64,000 nt of DNA from Sclerurus mexicanus. Taxonomy: Eukaryota; Chordata; Aves; Passeriformes; Furnariidae. Both the position numbers and the translations under genes were made by a program. The stretch covers positions 835,752-899,751 of the forward strand of contig VWZF01004881.1 in the NCBI GenBank assembly GCA_013396755.1, written 5' to 3'. Positions within the stretch are counted from its first letter, which is position 1. Each line of letters opens with the position of its first letter. Shown here piece after piece: positions 1-12,400 of this stretch. The notes under the pieces were generated by a model. That model was not told where the DNA came from. It worked only from the letters and a program-made list of their open reading frames with translations, and did no database searches.

Positions 1-3000
1 CATGTAGGAGGTGTTTCTAATCTTCTCATCTTTCAGGAGAGCAGAATGGGCTTCCCAAGGTTTGCAGGTTGGGAATTGATGGCTTTTATTCCAGAGAGTT
101 TGGTCAAATTGAAATATAATACAGTTTTTCTGAGAGGTGCTTTACTTTTAAACCTTCTGGATCACCTAAAGGATTTTAAGCACACCTATTTTGACTTCTC
201 CTGTAGATTTGGATGGGAGGGGACGAGCCCTGTTACTGCTTTAGCTTGGGTTATGGTTTGAGTGCTGAGTAGATTCGGGTCAGCAGAAACATTAGCAACG
301 AAACCAACAGGTTTTGCAGGGGTAATGAAGCCATTCTTCGAACACTAAGCCAAAACCAGCCAGGATGGATGAGGGAAAGATTTTAATGTTATTAGGGAAA
401 AGCACTGACTCCTGTGAGGAGCAGGAATTAATCCCAGGAGCTGTGGAACAGCTCCAGGGGTGGCACACCGTAATCCAGGGACGCGGGGATGTGCCAGCAC
501 AAAAACCTGGCCCAGCCACTTGACAAGTGGCCCATGGGCAGTGCCCGTGTCAGAACTGCCACCCCCATTCCCGCATCCAGAGCTGTATCCCAGTAGTTCC
601 CTCCAGGCCTGACTGTCCCCGCTCCACTTCTCCTTCAGCTCTGGGAACAGGCACTGATTTTTTGGACTCCTCGTTCCTGTTGTGTGAGCCTTTGAGCTGT
701 TTGCTGTAGCCACTAAATAGCTCGTTATTCCCTGCGAACCCTCCTGTTTCCCGGCAAACCAGCCTTTCCTCTGGGCACTGTGAAAACCAACCCGCGGGAA
801 TGTGCAAGGGAAATTCTCTGTTCCTGGATATGCAGCGAGGAAAGTGGTTCTGGATCAGTATTGATCTGTCACTTTGAATTCCTGGGTGTTTTTATCAGAG
901 ACTCCAAAGCGATACCGAAGTGTGGGATTGATGGGCAAGGGAAGAAGGATCAGAATGGGATGGAGTTCTTCCTCCTGCACCACCAGCAGCAGGGATTAAC
1001 TATCAGAGCTGTGTATTCAAGGGGATGCACATCCCATTTCCAAGCTGTTTCCATGAAGAGCCCCAAATCCCATGTGCCTTCCCCCTTCCTTTGATTTGTC
1101 TGAGCCATATCCCAATTATTGGACAGGGGTCCCTCCCAACGCGGAATGTTCTGTGACCTGAAATGGAGAGTGAGTGATTGTTAATCACACTTAGAACATC
1201 CTGATAAAAGGTTAGCAATTTAAATGCAGCTTTTGGAAGGTAGTTTGAAGGTTTGGGGCTTTTTTGTTTTCTGCAGAGGAATAAAAAAATTCTTTTCAAG
1301 GGCTCCAAAGTTGTTTGACAGGAGCTGCATGGAATAACTTCCAGAAGCAGCTGAATTCCCAGCTCGGAGCCCGTTCCAGTGATGCTCGGGGAGGGAAACA
1401 CTTTGCCTTCCCTTTGCACAGGCAGCCTGACAAATACAGTCACTTTTCATTTGCCTGTCTTAAGGAAGAGCATCTCAGTTTTGCATTTACAAATTGCTGG
1501 GGCAGAGCACGTTGGGTTGTTGGAATAATTGTGGCTTTGAGAAGACAAGAGGAAATGAAAAGGGAATGGCTTTTTGACACCGTCCCTGTGCAAAGGCTGT
1601 GGGAAGCAGCATCGCTGCTGAGAGTCCTTTCTGGTGCATCTCTTACATAAATGTTCAATCCGTTGCAGGTTGGATAATCTGATTTATTAATGCTCACACT
1701 AGTGCATCAGCCTCAAGAGATGTCCCCACTTGGGACTTGGATATTGCTCTTTTCAGGTAAAATTCCTCACTGAATTTGGGGTTTTCCTTGCCATACCTGA
1801 GGACATCCATTCCCTGGGATCTCCTCTGTTATATTTTTCAGCTCTTTAAGTGTGGCATCAAGTGATGGAGCTTTGTTGGGTGACACATCACAGCACCACA
1901 TTTATACTATTATACAATTTATACTATTTATGCAATTTGTAGATGATATTCTCTGAGCCATAAAGTTGTGTTTTAAAGGACATAGGGTCGCGATTTTGCT
2001 TTTTCCCTGTCTGACTTCACATGGAAGGAAGGAAGGAATTAGCTGTGAATTAAAACATGCCTCTCCTCGAGCTGCTTTTATGTTCATCAGATGGCAAATT
2101 CAGCAACCAACAGCAGGGTTTCATCTCAAAAAGGCTTTTGTTTCCAGAGTGAGATGAAATCAGTGGTGTTGGCACTGCCTGGCACGGGTTTAAACCATCT
2201 CTCCACCTTCATCTGCAGGAATTGCTCTGATCAATATGCAATTAATGCAAGGAAAGCAAGTTCCTAATTAACTTGGTGGCTCGAAGAGGTGCCCAGCTTT
2301 ATTTCTGTCCTGCTTGAATCAGTTTTTCTAGACTATTTTGTCTGTCTTGAACCGAAACAATTACTTCGTGTTTGTACGTCTCCAGAATGATGCAATCTCC
2401 ATCTGGAATATGCATTTCCTGAGCTCATTTTTATTGAAGGCTCTTAAAATAATTTGTTTTGCTGCTTTTTCGGGCAGACTGAAACCCAAAACCAGTTTGG
2501 GTGTCCTGTTTGCAGCTTGTCCCCTGGTGCAGCCCCTCCTCCTGCATTCCAGTCCCCCCCATCCCTGCTGGAAAGACGGATGATCCGAGATTGTCCCGTT
2601 CTCTGTTGACTTGGGGTAGAATCATTTAGAGATACCTGGGAGTTACGAATGGAAAACACCCCCTTGGTGTTCTCCATGAATATGGATCTGTGTGAAGTGT
2701 TCCATTAAAGAAAGCAAATCATCCTGGAAAATGGAGCTCTGGCGACAATGGCATGAAAGGAAAATGATGCAGGCTTGGCCTTTGTGAGCAGGAGTGCCCC
2801 CGGCTATATCACTGTCCAAACTGCACACGCTGCAGTCTCACTTTTAAAAGCCACTTCAGTATTCCTAAACTGAGGAATTATTCATAGCATAATGTACAGG
2901 AGAGCTATTTTTGGAACGTGCAGACTGGGGACTATTCATTTTACATTTACTTGGGGATTTAGACTCTGTTTCATAGCATGAGCACGGAGTGAGCTCCGCT

Positions 3001-5389
3001 AAAGTATCTTTTGTGCTCAGAGGAGGGAAGAAATCCTGGCCTGGCTGCTGCTTTCAGACCACACACGTATTTCGTGCTGCCTTGGCCCACTTAATTAATT
3101 TTCTGGTTGTTATAGGGGAGGAAGACATAACCTTAAAAGCCTCAGAGAAAGAACACAATCTCACAGGAGGGATGGTCGGCGGGTGTTCAACATCCATCCT
3201 GCCTTTATCCCAAATTAAAAGCATCGGTGCCATATTTACAAATAGATATTTAACAGAACTGTGCCTTGAGTTATTGTCTGTGTTATCAGCACACAGGACG
3301 TGCTTTTTGGGCCAGGAGGATCCTTTACTCCTGGTGGGCTTGTGTTGGCACGTCAGTGTCCAGAGGTTGGACATTCCGACGTACAAAATCATCCCTCAGA
3401 GGGTGTTTTGTTTTTTGCCCCAAGAAAGGTTTCAAACAAATTGCCTTTTGCTTCCACAGAGCTGCTTCCCCCACAAACTTCCGAGCCAGTTTTGTGTAAA
3501 CCCTCAGAAGTCACTGAGGAGAAACCCAAGTAAAGCCTGGAAAATGTTTAGAGGGAAAGATCTGGTGGGGAAAACCCCAATTTAAAGCTCTTATTTAGTC
3601 TGAAGGAGCTGCGGGGGAGTCACTGAAGTGTTTGCTCCATACTTTACCATTGATATTTCTCTTGGAGCAGCTGAGAAGGCAGGAAGGGAAAGTGCTTTGG
3701 TGTCGGTCCATTAGGCTGGAGGTGAGACGGGAGAACACCTGGAGGTGTTCACTGACCATGCAAGATGCATCTCTTTCAATAATAGAAATACATTTCTATT
3801 TCTGGGCTCTCGAGGGAGCGCTTGTGTTAATGGGGTGAAAACTGTGGTGCGGCTTTATTTCAGCCTAACCACCCTTCAAAGCCGGGCTTGGCAAGGCAGG
3901 GGCTGGAATAAAGTTGCTGAAAACCTCCTTCCAGCACCAGCTTCGTGTCTGAGGTCCAGCTCTTGTAGGGTTACAAATCCGACCCTGCGCTGAGCTTGGA
4001 GGAGAGTTTGGCTCCTGCGATAGCTCCGAGTTGGTTCCTGGGCTGTCTGGGCTTGACCAACATCGCGGCTCATTTGCAGCTGTTTCTTTGAAGAGCGTTT
4101 TTGTGGTTATATAAAGAGTCAAGTGCTCTGCTGTGCCCTGACCAGAACTGATTGCTGAAATAAAGCAGAAATTCCTCCTCAGCTCCCACATCCTGACGAC
4201 ATCGTCAACCGGTGTCCAGGGATGCCCTTGAAATGAAGTGGGGTGCCCTGCTTTATGGGTTGGTTTTTTTTTAGGGAGAGCTATTTCCAATTCCTGTTTC
4301 CAGTGGAGTTCTGTCACAGGTCATAAATATAGAGCACCCCTTGGATTCACAGCTGAGTTGTAACTCCCTGGTGGAGCCCAAAATCGAGTGCATCGTTAAA
4401 GGTGCCTTGAGGAGGTGCACCCATAAGGATTGGAGCAATAACTGTCCCTCATCTTTCAGGCGTGTTTTGCAGGCAAATAGATCTTGTCAAGTTGGCGGTG
4501 ATGGATGAGATTTATTGCACTAAACTAAATATACTAATATATATAAGAATCTGTGTAGCCGTGTTCCTAAGGGAGAGCAGCTGGGAAACCACAGGCAGCA
4601 GAGTTTTATTACCTCCACTTAAAATTCACAAGAGTGTTTTAACCTCTCCAGACTTCACTGAAGTTCTTGTATCCTATTATTTGGGCCTTTTAATTATTTT
4701 AGTTGCCTTGCTCATTCTTTAGAGGTGGGTGCTGAGAGACTGCTGTAGTACCTGCGTATGTATATAAAAATATATATTGAAAAGGTGGACTTTGAGCACC
4801 TGTGGTAAAAATACCAAGGTTTAGATCATGGGCTGCCTGGACGCGTGGAATTTGGATTTAATACAGGAGTTTTATGTTGGCAGATCACATTTCCCTTAAA
4901 CCATCCCATCCTACGCTTCCTTCCTCCTCACCCCTTCCCAGCTGTGATGTCCCTGCAAGGGAGGGCAGCTCTTCCCCCTTGTTTTCCCAGAAAGGGAAGA
5001 GATAGGTCTGCTCTGAGCTGATACTTCTCCTTCCCTCTTCCCCCTGGTGCCAACACCTCCCCTCATGCCCTGCCTGCCTCAGCATTTCTCCCAGCTCCTG
5101 AAACGGCAGGGAGCATCCCTTTCTGGATGGAGTTGGGGGCAGTTTGCAGGTTGGGATCCGGCGGAGTGGCTCCGACAGTTTATATTCGGCCAAGAGCTGC
5201 CCCTGGGTTGTATTAATGGTGTAATTTCATTTTGCCATTACTCAGCCTGACACGCTCCCCCTGGAAGGGCAGCTTCCCACGGGCTCATCGGCGTAGCCGA
5301 GTGGGAGGAAATCACTCAGGGTTTGAAGTTTAGCGAAAGTGGCTTCAAGTGGTGCTTTTCCCCTTGTGCCCTTGGCACGCCAGTAGCTA

Positions 5390-5700
5390 CAGGGGCACTT
5401 GTCACTGCCAGGGCATCAGCGTGTCTGCCCCTGCGGTGACAAAGCGGCCCCGGGACGGAGCAGGTCTGCGTGTCCCGAAATCCTTGCCGTGCTGCAAAAC
5501 CTGCCCTGGGCGAGGGCCGGGTGGGTCTGCGTGAAACCTGGAGGTCTGCAGGGAGCGTCTCCTCCTCTGGAGAAGGGCCAGCTCGGTGTCGCCCTGGAAT
5601 TCGGGGGTGGGCGGTGTTTGGGCCGCTCAAGGAGCGCCCTGGAGTTGTGTAGGACACGTATTTCGTGCCTTGCCTGTCCTGGGGGAGGGACAGCTGGATT
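5390..5700. other. CpG-enriched patch in intron 1
   Basis: This roughly 300-bp stretch is clearly richer in G+C and CpG than its surroundings. It has no TATA box and no recognisable coding content; the open frames on both strands have unrelated low-complexity translations. It could be an intronic regulatory element, an alternative promoter, or simply a compositional fluctuation. I see no splice donor or conserved protein to support an exon. Confidence 0.25.
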
Positions 5701-8700
5701 GTTGGGCACATAAAATCGTTTGTCCTTGCGTTGTTTCTCCAGGTGGGAAGGTGTTTGTGCAGGAAACGTTTGCTTGGGTCGTTTTTCAGTGGTAAATCAG
5801 AGCGTTCCTTGGTCCCGTGGAAGAGGGTGTAGGTGAGAGCAGCACATCTTGGGGGTGGGTTTTCAAGAGCCCCCAGTTTGGGGGGGAATTTTGGTTGTTA
5901 AGGCTGATGAGCAGTGATAGAAACCCCGGCTGTGCCCAGTTTGCCTTTGTCCATTTGAGTGGCGTTGCCCTTTTCCTGAGTAACTGGTGGTGTTTTCCAT
6001 GGTGGACCCGTACCAGTACTTAGTGTAAAGCCAAGATCATGAGCCTGGTTTAATTTTTATGCGTGTTTTGAATAGCAACATCACAAACCCCCGTCCAGAC
6101 TTGCACTGATAAAGAATTGATGAAAACTGAACGTATTTTTGGGGATTTATGAGATCTGATTTTGCATACACGAGGCTTGTCATTTTTATATCGTGTCCCA
6201 ACTTCAGCAGTGGTGTTTAGCCCATCCTTTGGGTTTTGCAGTGATGATATTAATGCCCTTGCAGAGATGAAAGGCCATCGGTGCTGTTTCTCTCGCTCCC
6301 ATCGCAGCACGTGCCGTGCAGACATAAATAAAGCCAGTTCCTACAGCATCACCAAAGAAGGGGCAAGTGCAGCAAAGATTGTCCTTCTCCAGTGATTCTG
6401 GCAGCAGTGGAGGGAATGTTGGGATAACAAATCATGTCTCCTCTGGGCCTCTTCCAGGCTTCAGATTGGCACGAAGGGCTTCAGAACATCAAGTCCTCAA
6501 AATACACTACGACTCCCACCCCCAGCTTCCCCAAGCGAATGCTCTCCCTTTTACTACTGCTGTCAGAACCAACAACGCAAGTAGGTTGAGTTGCTCTGAA
6601 GCCAAAAGAGAGGAGAGCGTTTTCCTGACTTTCCCCCTCCAGCTCTTCTGGAAAGGGCTGCTCCTCGTTTATCTTGAAACAGTTTTGCTTTTCTCTGCTT
6701 TGACTCTTTAGTTCAAAGAGACCAGAGCTTTTGAGAGGGAGATGTTGTTGCAGTTGTAAAGCAAGGAGCTGTGCGGTGCTTGCCTGGCAGCACGTACTGA
6801 ACTACTGCTGGAACTACAGCCCAGACTTTTCCTTCCGCTCCTCGTTTGCTCCATCGTTGAAGTGATTTTACAGAGTGATTTAGAGAGTGATTTTTCATCT
6901 CTGGCTTTGAAATGTCACAGTGCAAAAGTAGCCCTGGAGAAGCAAAGGGCTGCTGGAGCAGCGCAGGGTGGCAGAAGGTGCATGTTGTTGTATTCCTGAA
7001 ATGTATTAGTGTGTGTTCCTTAATCCAGGAAACCCATGGCTGATGGTAAAGCAGCAGCATTATTGTGGGGAATGTTAATCAAGGGCAGAAAAGCCAACAG
7101 AATATCTCCTCTTCTCTGCCCTTTAATGCTTTTGTGTTAAATGGAGGTAGCATATATTGAATTAACATCCAGAGAACCATCAGACTGAAACCCAGGCCCA
7201 GCAGAGCCCTCGGCAGACTCATCTCCCAGGCTGTGCCAGTGTCCTGCTGCAGGGTCATTCCAGGTGGCCTTTTGGAATTTCCCGTGGAATAACAGTGCAG
7301 AATTCTTCTTTAATTCTGTACTTTCAAAACGATCCGTTCCGTATCTGTATCAGTTCTGTGTCATGTTTTTGCACCCGCATCTGGAGCAGAAATCACAGCT
7401 GAAGTTCCAATCGTAGCTCTGGTACAGCATCCTTGCTTGTGAGGTTTTCATTTGGTTCCTGAAGCTTATTGATTAAATATTGGTGCCATCATAAATGGAG
7501 GGAGAAAAACCTGACACGTGGCTAAATGCGGCCACTTGAGCTTTTGGCAAGAATAAAACCTCCGTGATTAATGATTTGTAGGCATTGTGCAGTATATGCT
7601 CAATAAAGTGTGCAGCTGCAGAGAAACGGGCACTCAGAACATAGCGAGGGGAGGAAAATGCCCTTTAATCTCCTCGTTTGCTTTAAGAATGTCTAGAAAA
7701 GCGGTGTGAACACTGTAGGGCTGTCAGCCCTAAATTCAGAAAAGCTGGAGTTAAGTTTCTGATCCCTGCAGCGTGTCCCACACTTCCCCCACACTCACTT
7801 TCTGTGCCAGTCACACTTGTAGTTGCAGCTTTAGATTTAATTTGGATTTTTTTTTTTCTTTCCCAGTGGCAGTTTAAAGTACAGTCTGTTGCTAATTTTG
7901 CATTAACAGCAGTGAAAAAAAAATATTTTCACCTGATTAAATTAAAATGCAGGGTTGTGATTTCCTCTTTGCTCTGTTCTCCCGATGGAGTTGCTGAGGG
8001 AGGATGTCTGAGGACAGGGGTGGGAAATCTCTGATCAGAGGCTCTCTCCCTTCACAAATCACAACTGATTTCCCCATTTCCCCTGGGATTCAGCCTTTAG
8101 GTGTGTCAGTAAAGTCAATAGTAAGTCTTCGCCTGTAGTCAGGAACGCCTTCTGCCAACAGTTTGTATTTTCATTCCCATAATTCCAGTGATTTCACTCC
8201 TGGTCCATAAAACCCTGCTTTGGCTCGGATGGGAACCCCAGTTCTGCTGTGACAACGCCCATGTAATGGAGTGGAGCATAAGTGATAAAGCCCGGCTGTT
8301 TGCAGAGCTGGAAGCAGGGCAAGGTGGCACAGCCTGGGGTGCATCAGTGCCAGCATCCCTGGCATCAGCCAGCACTGGGCTGACATGTTGGTGACGTGAC
8401 CAGAGTCAACATTTGCATCATCATCATCCTCATCATCCCCAAACTGCACTTCTCCTCCTGGTCAGGGTTCTGATGTCCCAGCTCAGGTACCCAGGAGCTC
8501 CCGGTTAACCAGCTGTTGTTCAGTGAAACAACACCTTCCACAGCCTCTTTCTGCAGCCTGTGCATTGAACTTTAACTCCTGCAGCCTCCCCTGGCAGGGC
8601 TTTGAGCAGCACTTTGCCTCTGCGGGGGGAAATGACGTTTCCCTGGCGATGCTGGGGGTTGTGGTTCGTTGGAGGATGATGCTACTCAGGCTCTAAAACT

Positions 8701-9267
8701 GGCAAACACCTTCATATTTATTGAATTAACCTCTGAACTTTGCTAAAAAATACCTGAGAACACCCACCACGAAGCAGACAGCTTTTTTGTTTTATAGCCA
8801 CAGCTTGGGCACGGTTTACCTTATTTGTCATCCTCTCTAATTATTTTTCCAATGCTGCATCTACCAAGAGACAATGTGTGAATTTGAATAAGCTGTGAAA
8901 AGCTGTTCCTGAGGGGAATAGCAATTTAAACGTGTGGAGGTAGTTACTTGCCTTCCTTCATTTATTTTTAAAAGGAAGTTTCTTTAGCCTTCTTATTTTC
9001 ACCTTTTATTATTAACAATGTGGTGGGTTTTCCCCAAACCCCGCGTGGTGTGTGTGAGTTGTGCAGGCAGCTCTTACTTGGAGGGCAATTTCTTTTGATT
9101 AGCCTGAATTAGCTAAAATGGGGTAAAATAACAAGGTAGGAACGGAAGCTGCTGAGCTGAAAACTCATCCTGGGCATTAGAGCTGAAGTGAAGAACAAAC
9201 CTTTTCACCAGTACAGGGAGCTGGAAGTCAACAAAGATCCTTCCTGGTAATAAAATGCCTTTACTGG

Positions 9268-9412
9268 TGGGGTCCTCATCCCTGGAAGTGTCCAAGGATT
9301 GGAGGGGGCTTGGAGCAACCTGGGCTGGTGGAAGGTGTCCCTGCCCGTGGCAGGGGGTGGCACTGGGTGGGCTTTGAGGTTCTTCCGAGCCAAACCATTC
9401 TGTGGTTCCGAT
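9268..9412 (+). mobile_element. CR1 LINE 3' fragment, sense
   Basis: The segment reads in order through typical avian CR1 3'-end landmarks: a 'ccctggaagtgtccaagg' block, 'ggagcaacctgg', 'ggaaggtgtccctgcc', then a degraded tail resembling 'caaaccattctgtggttc'. It is 5' truncated, as most CR1 copies are, and encodes no protein. Assignment rests on remembered family sequence. Confidence 0.85.
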
Positions 9413-12400
9413 GCCCCCGTGTCCTCGAGCAGATCTCCTGACCTGCAGGTCCCCAGCAGCAGCTGCAGAAGCCCAGGTTTTAGTGCAAACATCTGGTTTC
9501 GGGCTGCTTTCCCCACCGTTGTCGGGCAGGCACAGAGTTCTGGCAGGAGCAGCCCAGCTCGGGCTCATCTTCTTGCTGTCCATGAGCCAGCTGTTCCCAA
9601 GATGTCCCAGCCCTGCTGAGCCAGGTTGTCCTTCATCTCCTGCTTTGGGAGTTACCTGGCAGGTCCTTCATGTCCTCTCCCAGGCAGTGACCTTCAGAAC
9701 TGCACCACATCACTTTGTCTCCACTTTCTCATAAATCACTTGCTCTTATCAGGTTTTTCCCTCCTCTCTTTTTTGCAGGGCTTTGTTTCCCAGCTGTCAG
9801 CAGTTCCTGAGGTGTCCCAGTGTCCCTGCCCTGAAATCCTGCCAGGTGGGCAGATAACCTTCCCAACACCTGCTGATCCCTCCATATCTGTGTCGCTGTG
9901 TAGACATTTGTGCCCCCTATTTAAGATCTCTGGTCTCAGGCTCTTTATTAAGGAGAAATGCAGCAATTCGTGTGTTATCCTCGCCTGCTGAACTTGTGTT
10001 TTATATTTGGACTCTGCTGTTGCTCTTCATGCAGGAGAGGTGATGGTTTGTGAGTGGACTGTCCCAGTGGAAGTCCTTTATCCACAGGTGTGTCCTCTGC
10101 AGGTCTCTGTGCTCTGTCTGTACTCCTTTCCTGCTGGAATTTGCAGAATAATTAGGGGGTTTCTTCTTTCCTCTCTCTAAGGAATATATTCCCATCTCAC
10201 AGGACCAAGCTTCACTCCTGCTCCTTTTCTGTGTTTCTTCACGTCCCCTCCCAAACCAGGTTGCTCTGAAAGGAAAACAAAGGTATTTTGGATATCCCAT
10301 TCCCTGAAGCTGGTTTTCCTTTACGCTGCTTCCATCGGGTGCTGTGTATTGGACACCGCGAGCGTGGAACCCCTGGAGCAATTAAGAGAGAATACAGTTT
10401 ATTAAAAGCCACAACAAAGCTCTGTATTTTGGGTAGGCTCAATAAATGAGCTGCTTGAAACTGGGCCAGGGACCCATCCAGTGTTTGAGTCCAGCCAACG
10501 CTCCTTTGGAAGCTTTTCTTGGACAGAACAGCCCCAGCAACGATGGTGAGAAGCTTTAACGCCACGGATTTGCTGCTGGATAGAGACGGGATTAGGAGGG
10601 CTCTTCCTAAAGGCTGGCAAGCCTCTTCCTAGTAAATTGTGGGATATTTGGAGTCAGTGGCAAGGGAAACAAAGCTGGACAAAGGATTTCTAAGTGCTCC
10701 CAGGGGTGTTGTGCGAGGGGCAACACGTGGGGTTTGTTAGCACGGAGCTTGGCTGATCCCAGCGCAATCCATGGGCCCCTTTTCCTGGTGCCCTGGGAAT
10801 GTGCCTGGTGGTGGGACAGAGCAGGACTGTCCCTGGGGAGGGGGAGTTGTGTTAAATCAACCTTGTCCTGCATCTCTGGGGGGAAACAGCGTGGCCAAAG
10901 AGCGTCTTTGCTGCTGGAACAAAAACGTGGCCACGGGGCGCTTTTTTTGCTCCATGTCCCTTCTCCCAAACCACCTGGATTTTAAGGGATCCTTGGGGTT
11001 TAATCACCTGTCTCTTGATGGTTTCCAGTCTTCTATGAATTCTGGGGGGGTTTTAGTGCATCCAGTGTGTGTTTCCAAGGTCCCAGCCCCCTCTCTCCCC
11101 GCCTGCAGGCGGGTGATATGAGTGGGACTGGGAACACCTCGCAGAGGGTGGATTTTGGAGCAGGAATGTTCACAGGCTGAGTGCTATTCCAGCTTTTATT
11201 CTGGCAGCTTCCAAGAAAAGCGTGTTTTGAAGCCCAGGCACTGCTGTTTGTTCCAGGGTACGGTAATTCCATTTTCCAATACAGAATGTACAAACATCCT
11301 GTGCGCTTTCGTGGCACCACTTCCAAAAATGTCTCTTAAGAAAATACTGTAAAGGGCACATCAAAGAGAGACCTCGTGAAACCTTTTTCTTACCCCATCT
11401 AAAATAAACCCACAAACAAAGCCCTGGATAGGATGTTGGTATTAATAATATTTTTTTGTTGCTTCCTTGTTGAAAAAGGATTTGTGGACTTCAGAGTTTC
11501 TTGTCTATTTATAAAGCCTTTTCTGTGCCAGTGGTTTCAATGCAGTGGGTTTTAGTTTGATTTATGAGCTCTAGTTGAGGTAGGCTGGCTGTTCCTTCAG
11601 CTCTTCATCTACCTGCACGCACCCAGTGGGGGAAAAAACTCATTAAATTCATTAATGGTGCTGCCCATTCTATCACCATGCCCTGGAATATGATGCTTCC
11701 TGGAATGGGAAACTATATAGAAATTCCCCCCATAATTCATCATGTTCTATGCAGGACAATGAGGGGTTTTTTTTTCCTCTCTTTATGGAGGTTTAGGAAT
11801 AAATACATCCGGTATTTTCTGTTCAGACCATAGCTCTGTAGCTGCCTCCAATTTTCCTTCAATTACAAGAGGTTTTTTAATCGTGGCCACTACATTTGTA
11901 CCAGGATTCTTCCGTGCAAAGGGTGATTCTGATTTAAGTGCTTCCTGGCCTCGGCTTTGTCTTTCTGCCCCAGCTCTCGAATTCCACGGAGCGAGGCAAA
12001 GCAGCAGGAAAGCTCCCAGGAGGGTTTTCCACTGCAGCACTGGTTCCCCCGTGGCACCTGCGAGTGCCGGGGTTGGCCGTGACCGAAAACATTGAGAAGG
12101 TTCAAAAAAGCTGCGGAAAGAATTAAGGGAAAGGTTTTGCTTTTTAATACATTTGGTATTTATTAAAAAAGCTCAAAAATGCCAAACATGGTATAAGTTT
12201 TTAGGCAAAAACGCCTTCAGTGGAAAGGAGAAGTCCCAGGACTGCTGGGAAGGCCAAATTAAAGGGGGGATTTGCTCCGGTTCTCTGTTGTGTTTACAGC
12301 TCAGGTTGTTTTCTAGATGAATTCTCAGACAAATTGCACAGAAATTATTTTATTAGATGCCTTTCACAGTTAAAGGGCACGCCAGTCCTTTCAGAAAGGA

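Noticed and set aside
11783..12040. Antisense 85-codon frame whose start looks like a signal peptide (hydrophobic LLGAFLLLCLA)
   Set aside because: It begins at GTG, not ATG. I found no in-frame ATG in the upstream sequence I checked, and there are no convincing splice sites or known family. Chance similarity to a signal peptide in intron 1 is more likely.
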